From an uncultured OM182 clade bacterium (GTDB taxonomy: Bacteria; Pseudomonadota; Gammaproteobacteria; Pseudomonadales; Azotimanducaceae): 47,302 bases of DNA. Below the pieces are notes generated by a model. The model had not been told where the DNA came from. It saw nothing but the letters and a program-made list of their open reading frames with translations, and did not search any database. The position numbers and the translations under genes were made by a program. Shown piece by piece: positions 1 to 8,575 of the stretch. The stretch spans positions 1-47,302 of the forward strand of contig CAJJAA010000033.1 in assembly GCA_905182025.1 (NCBI GenBank). Direction: 5' to 3'. Numbering within the stretch: position 1 is the first letter of the stretch; every line of letters begins with the position of its first letter.

Positions 1-99
1 TTTTATGGCTGGTCTGAGGATAAAACACGGCAATACTCCACCCCGCAACGCCCCGATTTCCTTGCCTATCTAAAGGCGCGCGGGTTTGCGATGGCGTAA
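1..99 (+). CDS. C-terminal end of a truncated gene, function unknown
   Basis: An open frame enters from the left edge and ends at a TAA at 97-99, giving 32 codons ending in LKARGFAMA. The residues look like coding sequence (Trp, charged residues, no low complexity), but too little is present to recognise a family. It is followed by about 128 bp without a gene before the first MFS transporter, so it probably belongs to a separate upstream transcription unit. Confidence is limited because only the tail is visible. Confidence 0.45.
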   Translation, partial: FYGWSEDKTRQYSTPQRPDFLAYLKARGFAMA

Positions 100-227
100 G
101 CGGTCCAAACCAACACACACGCACACTTTGTGATACCTTAGTCGCCCTGCGGCTCAGCTTGGCATAGATATGTAACAGACTGCTGTCGATACTTTTAATC
201 GTTAACCACAAGAATAAGAATAGATTT

Positions 228-1576
228 ATGACAGCACAGGATAAAACCGACGCGCCAGCAACAGCGTTAGATACCGTCGCCAGCGACACAACATCGACGG
301 AAACAAATCACTATGCCTCCAACGGCGCGAAGTACTATGCGCTGGGTTTGTTGACAGTGGTTTACAGTTTCAACTTTATTGACCGGCAATTGCTGTCAAT
401 TCTGCAGGAATCAATCAAGGCAGATTTAAGTCTGTCCGATAGTCAGCTTGGTTTGTTAACCGGCTTTGCCTTTGCGGTATTTTATGTGACGGCAGGTTTG
501 CCGATTGCCCGTTGGGCGGATCGCGGTAATCGCCGTAACATTATCGCCTTCTCGGTCGGTCTGTGGAGTTTGATGACCGCCTTAAGCGGCTTTGTGCAAA
601 ACTATGGTCAGCTGTTAGCAGCGCGTATTGGTGTTGGTGTCGGCGAAGCCGGCGGCAGTCCTCCGTCGCACTCGATTATTTCTGATATTTTTCCCGCCGG
701 AACAACGCGCCAGTGCGATTTCATTTTATTCGACCGGTGTGAACCTCGGCATTTTGTTTGGCTTTCTGTTGGGCGGCTGGATTAACGAATTTTTCGGCTG
801 GCGCATCGCCTTTTTAGTGGTCGGTACGCCGGGCATTATCATTGCCATTATTGTGCGCTACACCCTCGCAGAACCGATTCGCGGTCTGTCGGAAAACAAG
901 AAAGTCTCTACCGAGAGCGTGCCTTTTAAGGAAGTGCTGTCGGTCTTGTGGCGCCATGTTTCATTCCGACATATGGCCTTGGGCGCCGCATTCAATGCCT
1001 TTGCCAGCTATAGCACCAGCAACTGGACCGCCTCTTTCTTTATTCGCACGCACGATATGACCACCGGCGAGCTCGGCACTTGGCTGGCGGCCATCATTGG
1101 TTTTGGTGGCGCCGTCGGCGTGCTTGGCGGCGGCTTACTCGCTGATCGACTGGCGCGCAACGACAAGCGTTGGTATATGTGGATACCTGCCCTGGCGGGC
1201 TTCGTCAGCGTACCGTTTATGATTGGTGTCTATACGGTCGATAATGCCTATGCGGCATTGGCTTTCGCCGTTGTACCGGGCGTGATGTTTAATGTGTATT
1301 TAGGTAATACCATTGCGACAACCCATGGTCTGGTTGGTTTGCGTATGCGCGCCACCGCCTCGGCCATTTTGTTTCTGATCTTAAGCATCATTGGTTTAGG
1401 TATTGGACCTGTTGCCGTGGGTACGTTGAGTGACCTGTTGGCCAGCAGTTATGGTGAAGATTCACTGCGTCAGGCGATGTTGTATATCATCCCTGTAATG
1501 ATGTTCTGGTCTGCTTGCCATTTTCTATATGGCATCCAAAACCGTTCGCGAAGATCTGGCTGCCGCGCCGGACTAG
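228..1576 (+). pseudogene. MFS transporter (spinster/sugar-phosphate-permease-like), two frameshifts
   Basis: This is a 12-TM major facilitator, homologous along its length to the intact transporter at 2304. It shows the DRQLLS motif near residue 50, the cytoplasmic RWADRGNRRN loop and the RIGVGVGEAGGSPPSHS stretch. The frame breaks twice. Near 688-692 a run of five T appears one base too long; removing one T restores SDIFPPEQRASA, matching the paralogue's ADLYPKEQRATA. Near 1521-1524 another T run appears one base too long; correction gives a natural C-terminus KTVREDLAAAPD ending at TAG 1574-1576. Corrected length is about 448 aa, normal for the family. The substrate is unknown. Both lesions are extra T in homopolymers, so sequencing or assembly error is as likely as gene decay. 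Confidence 0.8.
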
Positions 1577-1596
1577 ATCTTTTGCCTGCTTTGACT

Positions 1597-1632
1597 TTAA
1601 CGTTGTATTAAACGCGGACTTTAACGCCGACA
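1597..1632 (+). repeat. Weak 12-bp repeat between MFS and DUF1415 genes
   Basis: Three loosely similar 12-mers built on TTAACG/TAAACG follow the MFS stop and end just before the DUF1415 start. TAA occurs in each, but the spacing is 11 and 13 rather than exact and similarity is low. It resembles the clearer stop-codon arrays elsewhere in the window and may be a decayed or chance example. Confidence 0.25.
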
Positions 1633-1637
1633 CGCCG

Positions 1638-2198
1638 ATGCTGACGAACCAACACATCGCATTATCTGTGCAGCAATGGGTCAACACGTTTGTTGTTGAC
1701 CTGAACCTGTGTCCCTTCGCTAAACGCGAGTTGGTCAAGGATCGGGTTCGGTTTGTGGTCAGCGATGCCAACAATGAAGAAGCACTGTTGCTTCATCTGC
1801 ATGCTGAACTCGAGCGGCTTGAAAACAACAGCGACATTGAAACAACCCTGCTGATTCATCCGCTGATACTGAATGACTTTGACGCATACAATCAGTTCCT
1901 CGACGATGCCGATGGGTTGTTACAGGAAATGCAGCTCGACGGTGTATTTCAAATCGCCAGCTTTCACCCCGCCTATCAGTTTGGCGGCACCGACATTGAC
2001 GATGCCGAGAACTACACCAATCGCTCGCCCTATCCGATGCTGCATATACTCAGAGAAGCCAGCTTGGATGCGGTGCTTGCAACAACCGAACACACGGATC
2101 AGATACCCGTTCGCAATATTGCCTTGATGAACGAGATGGGTGCCGCGCGACTGAAGCAAATGCTCTCAGCCTGCGCTGATGAGCGACCTAAGGCTTAA
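1638..2198 (+). CDS. DUF1415 family protein
   Basis: A 186-aa soluble protein of the DUF1415 family, common in gammaproteobacteria and of unknown biochemical role. Visible hallmarks are WVNTFVVDLNLCPFAKRE at the N-terminus, FQIASFHPAYQFGG in the middle, and the NRSPYPMLHILRE segment. The Cys of LCPFAK and the His of SFHP are candidate functional residues. The ATG at 1638 is chosen because it directly precedes the conserved region; extending upstream would enter the tail of the preceding MFS gene. No strong Shine-Dalgarno is visible. It sits between two paralogous MFS genes, all in the same direction with short gaps, so co-transcription is possible. Confidence 0.85.
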   Translation: MLTNQHIALSVQQWVNTFVVDLNLCPFAKRELVKDRVRFVVSDANNEEALLLHLHAELERLENNSDIETTLLIHPLILNDFDAYNQFLDDADGLLQEMQLDGVFQIASFHPAYQFGGTDIDDAENYTNRSPYPMLHILREASLDAVLATTEHTDQIPVRNIALMNEMGAARLKQMLSACADERPKA

Positions 2199-2303
2199 TC
2201 CGGTCAATTGAGCAAACCATTTGCACGAAAGAACGACATACCCTATCAATCAGGTCGTCGACAAAGGTAGGATCGGCACCACCTCAATAATAATAATCTA
2301 CCC

Positions 2304-3611
2304 ATGCCTGATATTAAAAATATCGCCGCGCTTGACGATAAGCCCGAAGTCATCTCCGCGCGTCAAAAAAATTACACTCTCTTTGTGCTCGTGCTGGTTT
2401 ACACCTCCAGTCATGTTGATCGGCAGATCATGGGCATCCTCGGTCAACCCATCAAAGAATCACTGCAAATTAGTGACACGCAACTGGGTTTGTTAACGGG
2501 CATTATGTTCGCTGTTTTCTATGCGACGCTGGGTATGCCAATGGCCATGTGGGCAGACCGTCGCAATCGCCGTAACCTCATTTCTTTTTCAGTGTTTCTT
2601 TGGAGTGGCATGACCGCCCTATGTGGTGCGGCGAACACTTTCACACAACTACTACTGCTGCGCATTGGCGTTGGTGTCGGTGAAGCCGGATCAAACCCAC
2701 CGTCGCATTCGATGATTGCGGACCTGTACCCGAAAGAGCAGCGCGCCACTGCCATGGCGATTTTTGGCACGGGTATTAACTGGGGCATACTGATTGGCTT
2801 TCTGGTCGGCGGCTGGATCAATGAATTTTACGGCTGGCGCACCGCGTTTGTTGTGGTCGGCCTGCCGGGTATCTTATTGGCGTTATTGGTTCGCTTTACG
2901 CTAAAAGAGCCGCCCCGCGGCTATGCCGATGCCAACGGCGAAAAACCCGCCACCGTGACACCACCACCTTTTTGGTCAGTGGCAAAGTTCATGATCACGA
3001 ACCCGGTGCTGCGCAACATTGTTGCCGCCAGCACACTCATCGCGTTTACGGGTTATGCGTCAGTTATCTGGGTGCCGATCTATCTGGTACGTATCCATGG
3101 CATGGGCACCGGCGAAGTGGGTACTTACCTCGCTTTATTTATTGGTGTTGGCGGCGCCATCGGTATTTATCTTGGCGGCCGACTGGCTGACTTTTTATCC
3201 GCACGCAACGGCGAGCAATGGTTACCTTGGGTGGTCGCAATCGCCAGCCTAATCGGGCTACCGTTTCTGTATCTTTGTTTCACTGCCGCAACGCAAACGG
3301 GCGCTTTATGGGCCTATGCATTACCCGCCGCCCTCGGCACGGTCTATGTCGCGCCGGGTTTTGCGTTAATCCAAAACCACACGCCGACGGAAATGCGATC
3401 GGTTGCCGCGGCTATTAGCCTGTTTATTATGAACATCATTGGTCTAGGACTTGGACCCTTTTCGGTTGGCTTCTTCAGCGACGTTTTTACACCTGAATTT
3501 GGTGTTGACGGATTGCGCTATGGGCTGATGACCAGCCTCGTGGTTGTTCTGTGGGGCTGCTTTCACTATTACAGAACCGGTGTATTACTGAAGCGTTTAG
3601 ACGCGCAGTAA
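2304..3611 (+). CDS. MFS transporter, spinster-like family
   Basis: An intact 435-aa, 12-TM major facilitator. Segments include the HVDRQIMGILGQPIKESL stretch in TM1, AMWADRRNRRN in the loop between TM2 and TM3, the RIGVGVGEAGSNPPSHS segment, and GGWINEFYGWRTAF before TM6. These are typical of the spinster/ACS-like group annotated as sugar or organic-anion permeases; the real substrate cannot be read from sequence. It is a close paralogue of the frameshifted transporter at 228, which suggests local duplication with DUF1415 caught between the copies. If the first copy is truly dead this one may carry the function alone. It ends 156 bp before the penicillin-acylase-family gene. Confidence 0.92.
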   Translation: MPDIKNIAALDDKPEVISARQKNYTLFVLVLVYTSSHVDRQIMGILGQPIKESLQISDTQLGLLTGIMFAVFYATLGMPMAMWADRRNRRNLISFSVFLWSGMTALCGAANTFTQLLLLRIGVGVGEAGSNPPSHSMIADLYPKEQRATAMAIFGTGINWGILIGFLVGGWINEFYGWRTAFVVVGLPGILLALLVRFTLKEPPRGYADANGEKPATVTPPPFWSVAKFMITNPVLRNIVAASTLIAFTGYASVIWVPIYLVRIHGMGTGEVGTYLALFIGVGGAIGIYLGGRLADFLSARNGEQWLPWVVAIASLIGLPFLYLCFTAATQTGALWAYALPAALGTVYVAPGFALIQNHTPTEMRSVAAAISLFIMNIIGLGLGPFSVGFFSDVFTPEFGVDGLRYGLMTSLVVVLWGCFHYYRTGVLLKRLDAQ

Positions 3612-3767
3612 CCGCCCAGGGACTGAACCTGTCGCTGCGCGATAGGCAACAACATGCCTTTATCAAGGATCTAAGAACCATTATCGGTAGCTAATTAGAT
3701 CTACGCAATATCTTGCCTAGACACACGAGTATAGGTACCTTGTAGACAACAGATTCTTAGGTGACCT

Positions 3768-6017
3768 ATGACTTTTCGCATTGCCGAGGCAGACGCTAAT
3801 CTTGAAATTTGTTGGGACAAAATTGGTGTCCCACATATTTTTGCTCAATCGATCCCTGACGCCTTTAGGGGTATGGGGTATGCCTGCGCAAGCGAGCGGT
3901 TATGGCAACTACACTTAAGTAATCTGTATGCAACGGGCACTGCGGCCAGCGTGATGGGTGAAAAGCACGTACCGCAGGACCTGATGCACAAAGTTTTTAA
4001 CGTCGCGGCAACTGACTTGCCCGATTCGCCGGGCGACTATATCGTTGACGCTTATCTTCAGGGTGTTAACGCTTATGTTGATTCCCTTGACGAGGTACCA
4101 CCGGAATTTCTTAAAGCTGGCACCCAACCAAGACACTACACGCGGCATGACGTCGCTTCGCGATACCGGTTCACGGGTTGGTTCCAACATAAGACCTGGC
4201 TCGAGAAAATCTATCTCGGTAAATTGATGGCGCAACACGGCGTTGAATATTTTCGCGATCATGTCCTGCGTTTCTCGAACGAAGACGCGCAGTGTGTTGA
4301 GACTCTAAAAGACTCACTACTGAATATCGATCTGAGCGTGGCCCGACTTCTTTTTCCTCATGAAACACGATTAAGCGGCAGCAACAATTGGGCAATCAAT
4401 GGCGAATTGTCAGCATCTGGATTTCCCATGCTCGCAACTGACCCGCACCAACCCCACAGCATTCCGAACACATTTTTTTACTCGCATTTAAGTACGCCGG
4501 AATGGGACGCCTTTGGTGCGAGCTTCCCCGGCGTACCTTACTTCATGATGGGCCACAATCGTGATGTGTCCTGGGGACTCACGACTGGCTTTGTCGATAC
4601 CTATGACGTATTTGTTGAGCGCAAGCCACCGACTAAAGCAAAGGATTACAGTATCGATGTCGCAAACCAAGCGACTCGCAACTTTACTATTAGCGAATCG
4701 GCACATGGCCCTATTTTAGAGTCACTGACCAACGCGTTGGGCTTCTCTGACACGACCGGTGAAAACAAAGGCGAGAGCTTCACAGCTCTGGATTGGGCCA
4801 TGCGTGATCAACCGACCTCCGCTGGAATTTTGGCATTAATGCCTTTGGCGAAAAATTCAACGCAGTTAGGCGAAGCGCTGTTTGAAAAGGACATTTGCCC
4901 ACTGGTGAACAACATCATCTGCGTCGACAGACACAATGATATGCAACGTTATATTGCCACGACGGTGAGGCGCCGCTCCGGCAGTGGTAAGAACCATGCG
5001 AATGAGGGTGTTACCGGCGTTGTGCCCTTACCGGGAGACGACCCGCGGTATGATTTTGATTTAAGTAAAGCAAAGGAGCTGCTGGTTGAATCAAACCCGG
5101 CCAATCAATATGTCTTAACGGCTAACAATGACACGATGGGGGATAATGGTGACTATCCTATTCACAATTTTCCAACCCATGATGCCAGAGCAAAGCGTAT
5201 TGAAGAGTTGCTAAGACAACAGTCAACAAACTTTACGGCGCAGGACTTTACAAACATGCAGTTGGACCTCACCGATGTTAGAGCCAGAGAACTCGTGCCT
5301 GACATCATCGCATCGTTGCAGACACAGCCCGACGATGAGCGCCTACAACTTGCGATACAGCTATTGTCGCAGTGGAATTATGAAACCGACATCGATTCAA
5401 AGGCTGCATGTGTTTTTTACCCTTTGTTAGAGAAACGCTCGCATGTGAGATTTATAGAGGCGGTGTTAGGCAAGAGCCCATTGACGACGACGTTATCCAG
5501 TATCGCACCCGGCCTTAATCGCTTTGATATTAACAACTTCATGGCGCAAGGATCGCCTTGGATTGTTCACAAAACCCGCTTCGATAAAATCATTGCTGAA
5601 GATGTATTACAAATTATCGACTACCTCACCGACAACTACGGTAACGACTGGTCGTGGGGGAAAATACATCAAATCCGCTTTGGACACTCATTACGCAAGC
5701 ATGAACCATGGCAGCACATGCAAGTCGGTCCAGATCCGATTGGTGGCAGCGCAACAACCCTACGTATGGCCCAGCATACCCCGCCAACTGGCGGTCGTTT
5801 TGAGCAGGAAGTTTATCATGGTCCGGCATTCCGCTGGGTTGTCGATATGGCCGACCCATTGAGGTTTAAGTTCGTGATCGCAGGAGGCAATGGCGGGCGA
5901 CCTGACGGTGAGAACATTTCAGATCATTACGATGCCTGGCTAAAAGGTGAATATTTTGACATGTCATTGGTAAGAGAAGAAATTGATATCGTCAGAGCTG
6001 ATCAATCCGAGTCCTGA
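3768..6017 (+). CDS. Penicillin acylase family Ntn-hydrolase
   Basis: A 749-aa member of the penicillin acylase/acyl-homoserine-lactone acylase family, which hydrolyses amide bonds of acylated amines after self-cleavage into alpha and beta chains. The N-terminal nucleophile is most likely Ser205, in SGSNNWAI. Upstream is the usual GVPHIFAQS and RLWQL region of the alpha chain; downstream are DPHQPHSIP and the GHNRDVSWGLT motif. Start ATG 3768 has AGGTG just upstream. Unusually, the N-terminus begins directly with the alpha-chain fold and shows no signal peptide, whereas classical penicillin G acylases are exported. Either this protein is cytoplasmic or the annotated start misses a leader. Its 3' end overlaps the convergent flavoprotein gene by 16 bp. 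The natural substrate is unknown. Confidence 0.9.
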   Translation: MTFRIAEADANLEICWDKIGVPHIFAQSIPDAFRGMGYACASERLWQLHLSNLYATGTAASVMGEKHVPQDLMHKVFNVAATDLPDSPGDYIVDAYLQGVNAYVDSLDEVPPEFLKAGTQPRHYTRHDVASRYRFTGWFQHKTWLEKIYLGKLMAQHGVEYFRDHVLRFSNEDAQCVETLKDSLLNIDLSVARLLFPHETRLSGSNNWAINGELSASGFPMLATDPHQPHSIPNTFFYSHLSTPEWDAFGASFPGVPYFMMGHNRDVSWGLTTGFVDTYDVFVERKPPTKAKDYSIDVANQATRNFTISESAHGPILESLTNALGFSDTTGENKGESFTALDWAMRDQPTSAGILALMPLAKNSTQLGEALFEKDICPLVNNIICVDRHNDMQRYIATTVRRRSGSGKNHANEGVTGVVPLPGDDPRYDFDLSKAKELLVESNPANQYVLTANNDTMGDNGDYPIHNFPTHDARAKRIEELLRQQSTNFTAQDFTNMQLDLTDVRARELVPDIIASLQTQPDDERLQLAIQLLSQWNYETDIDSKAACVFYPLLEKRSHVRFIEAVLGKSPLTTTLSSIAPGLNRFDINNFMAQGSPWIVHKTRFDKIIAEDVLQIIDYLTDNYGNDWSWGKIHQIRFGHSLRKHEPWQHMQVGPDPIGGSATTLRMAQHTPPTGGRFEQEVYHGPAFRWVVDMADPLRFKFVIAGGNGGRPDGENISDHYDAWLKGEYFDMSLVREEIDIVRADQSES

Positions 6018-7498
6018 CGACAGTAGCTGGCTGCTGACGTGCCAGCGATTTTTCCAAATACCGCGCCATTGATAAGGCCAGATCCGCCGGGGTAGTTGTG
6101 ATAGAAAATACCGCCTACCGCCTCACCTGCAGCAAACAAACCATCGATTGAGGTTTGATCGATATTTTGAACCGCAGCATCTGTGTTAATACGAAGACCG
6201 CCAAAGGTAAAGGTAATACCGCAGGTAACGGCATAGGCTTCAAAGGGTCCTTCATCAATCGTGTTAGCCCAGTTGGACTTAGGAAATTCGAGACCGACAG
6301 CTTGCCTGCCGTCCTTGATGTTCGGATTAAATGTAATGTCGGTTTGGACCGATGCATTGTATTGCGCTATTTCGGCCAGGAACCCTTGAGGCTCAACGCC
6401 TTCCAACAGAGTCGATAACTCTTCTAATGTGTCTGCTTTGACTTTGGTCGTCTGCCTGATACGGTATTCATCCCGCAGCAGATGGGTCACTTTACTGTCA
6501 AAAATTTGCCATGCGAAATTGCCCGGCTGATTCAAAATCACTCGTCCGTACTTAGCGTAGGTATAGTTTCTAAAGTCCGCACCTTCATCGACGAAACGCT
6601 GACCATTAGCATTCACCATAATGCCGAACGGATAGGAATGTTTCTGAAAACCGTCTCCTACCGCGAGGTCACCAAATTCCGGTGCATTTCTATCCCAACC
6701 GACGGCATGACAACCCGACCAATTTCCAGCAGAACTTGCGCCGATGTGCATCGCCATATCAATGCCACCGCCGGTATTAAATGGCGTGCCGCGCACCTTA
6801 GCGAGATCCCAGGATGGACCTAGATAGCGTGTTCGTTTCTCTGCGCTAGCTTGAAAACCACCGGAAGCGATCACGACGGCTTTTGATGTGATGTCGATCA
6901 ACTTGCCTTGTTTATTGATTCTTACACCAGAGATTGCGCCCTCATCAACGAGCAACTGCAAGCCTCTGGACTGATACCAAATCTCGACACCTTTAGTGCG
7001 CGCAATGTCTGTCATCGAATCGACAAGACCGGGTCCGCCACCAACAGCTTCAACCGTTAAACCGCCCCAGAATTTAAACTTGCCATCAACTTTAAAGGCT
7101 TGGCGGCCATAGATTGGTGCGAACCTGACACCTTTATCCCGCAGCCATTTCATCGTTTCAAAACTGCGCTTCACCAACAGCTCACATAATGCAGGATCGG
7201 TACGATATTGTGTGACGCGAAACATGTCGTCGAAAAAATCATCTTCGGTATAGGCACCAAAATCTGTCATGGCAATCTCACTCGCCGATAGATCAGGCAT
7301 TATCTCACGCAGGTCATCAACGCCTTTGTAGGCAAAGCGAATGGCACCGGCGGTGAAACGGGAGTTACCACCACTGCCCGCTTCGGGCGCGCATTCAAGC
7401 ATTAACACCTTCGCGCCGTTTTCCTGGGCACTCAAGGCTGCACAGAAAGCAGCATTGCCAGCACCAACGACGATTACATCAAATTCTGAATCACGCAT
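6002..7498 (-). CDS. FAD-dependent dehydrogenase, tricarballylate dehydrogenase (TcuA)-like
   Basis: A 498-aa flavoprotein of the fumarate reductase/succinate dehydrogenase flavoprotein superfamily. The FAD-binding motif GAGNAA is at residues 12-17, followed by LECAPEAGSGGNSRF. The C-terminus has GLFAAGEAVGG and NYPGGSGLINGAVFG, the FAD-contacting end typical of this group. Overall architecture matches TcuA-type proteins, which oxidise tricarballylate to cis-aconitate; no TcuB partner or TcuC transporter lies nearby, so the substrate may differ. ATG at 7498 is preferred over a TTG six codons upstream because AAAGG lies at good spacing before it. It is convergent with, and overlaps by 16 bp, the penicillin-acylase-family gene, and follows the MscS gene on the same strand. 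Confidence 0.82.
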   Translation of the reverse strand: MRDSEFDVIVVGAGNAAFCAALSAQENGAKVLMLECAPEAGSGGNSRFTAGAIRFAYKGVDDLREIMPDLSASEIAMTDFGAYTEDDFFDDMFRVTQYRTDPALCELLVKRSFETMKWLRDKGVRFAPIYGRQAFKVDGKFKFWGGLTVEAVGGGPGLVDSMTDIARTKGVEIWYQSRGLQLLVDEGAISGVRINKQGKLIDITSKAVVIASGGFQASAEKRTRYLGPSWDLAKVRGTPFNTGGGIDMAMHIGASSAGNWSGCHAVGWDRNAPEFGDLAVGDGFQKHSYPFGIMVNANGQRFVDEGADFRNYTYAKYGRVILNQPGNFAWQIFDSKVTHLLRDEYRIRQTTKVKADTLEELSTLLEGVEPQGFLAEIAQYNASVQTDITFNPNIKDGRQAVGLEFPKSNWANTIDEGPFEAYAVTCGITFTFGGLRINTDAAVQNIDQTSIDGLFAAGEAVGGIFYHNYPGGSGLINGAVFGKIAGTSAASYCRQDSD

Positions 7499-7527
7499 TT
7501 CACGACCTTTTGACAAGCTAATGGAAC

Positions 7528-8370
7528 CTACTGATTTGAGGTAATTTTTATCTCTTGCCTTGGTACACTTAACTTAATCTCATTGTCTCGAAGTGTGTCG
7601 AAGATAACGCGATTAATCCTGTATTTCGATTCGAAATAAGCCTTAGTGGGTACCCAACATCGAACGCCGAGCTTGATGCCTAACGGCGAAAACTCATCAA
7701 TGCCAAACTGCGACGCAGGTGCTTGTGCAATACAGTCCAATTCTTTTAAAGCAGCCGAAAGCAAATTAACGGTCTTGGCAGGATCCGCGCAAGCCTCGAT
7801 TGTAACAATAGTTTCAACCAGCTTATTTTCAAAAGAATTTTCCAAGATCTGACCCACGATTTCTTTATTCGGAATCATGATACGTTCGCCGTCTTCGTTT
7901 TCGAGCAACGTATAGGCAAGCCGGATTTCAACCACGACACCTGAAACGTGTTGAACAGTCAGGGTATTGCCGACCACAAAAGGACGTGTGAAGATAATTG
8001 AAAAACCTGCCCCATAATTACTAACGATACCCTGTATAGCGAGACCAGCACCTAAGGTAAATGCGCCTAAAGCGGCAACGAAAGGCGTAATAGATATATT
8101 GAACTTACCAAGCGCGATCACGACAAAACAAAACAAAATACTGAAATACGTAATACTGCCAAGCAATTGGCTTAGGGTGACATCGATTTCTTTTTTGATG
8201 AAAAATTTGACCAATGCCTTTGAAACACTGTTAGCAGCGACATAGCCAACAATCAGAATAATCATCACGCCCAGAATCTGCGGCGCCGAGTCGATCAAAA
8301 AATCGGTGAATTTTTGATAGATCGCCTCTGCTTGGGCTAGTTCTTCGCCGAGTGGGTTTTCAATTGCCAT
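7528..8370 (-). CDS. Small-conductance mechanosensitive channel, MscS family
   Basis: A 280-aa inner-membrane channel, close to the size of E. coli MscS. Hydrophobic helices lie at about 32-56, 71-90 and 94-125. The last is the Gly/Ala-rich pore helix (ALGAFTLGAGLAIQG), followed by the beta-domain segment with RPFVVGNTLTV and the IMIPNKEIVGQ motif. It would release solutes under hypo-osmotic shock. The gene ends 29 bp before the start of the downstream flavoprotein and is on the same strand, so they may share a transcript. It is divergent from the S9 peptidase gene across a 205-bp intergenic region holding a perfect palindrome. Confidence 0.92.
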   Translation of the reverse strand: MAIENPLGEELAQAEAIYQKFTDFLIDSAPQILGVMIILIVGYVAANSVSKALVKFFIKKEIDVTLSQLLGSITYFSILFCFVVIALGKFNISITPFVAALGAFTLGAGLAIQGIVSNYGAGFSIIFTRPFVVGNTLTVQHVSGVVVEIRLAYTLLENEDGERIMIPNKEIVGQILENSFENKLVETIVTIEACADPAKTVNLLSAALKELDCIAQAPASQFGIDEFSPLGIKLGVRCWVPTKAYFESKYRINRVIFDTLRDNEIKLSVPRQEIKITSNQ

Positions 8371-8494
8371 ATGCTTCTACCATCCTTGTGTATTACACTT
8401 TTTATGTTCGATGCGTCTGTCTACAACCATTAAAGGCACAAAACAAATTCTCCCACACTGCAAGATAATGGTCGACAGGTACAATTAACGAACT

Positions 8495-8506
8495 ACGTAT
8501 ATACGT
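8495..8506. promoter_or_regulatory. Perfect 12-bp palindrome in a divergent promoter region
   Basis: ACGTATATACGT is a perfect palindrome in the 205-bp gap between the divergent MscS and S9 peptidase genes. A wider imperfect inverted repeat, TTAACG to CGTTAA, brackets it at about 8486-8522. A dimeric regulator site is a reasonable guess. No regulator gene is adjacent and clear -35/-10 boxes were not assigned. Confidence 0.3.
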
Positions 8507-8575
8507 CAACAGTGTACGTTAAGTTTAGAGTGGATTAACGATCAATTACCCACTGTTCAAGCCAGGGAACCAATA

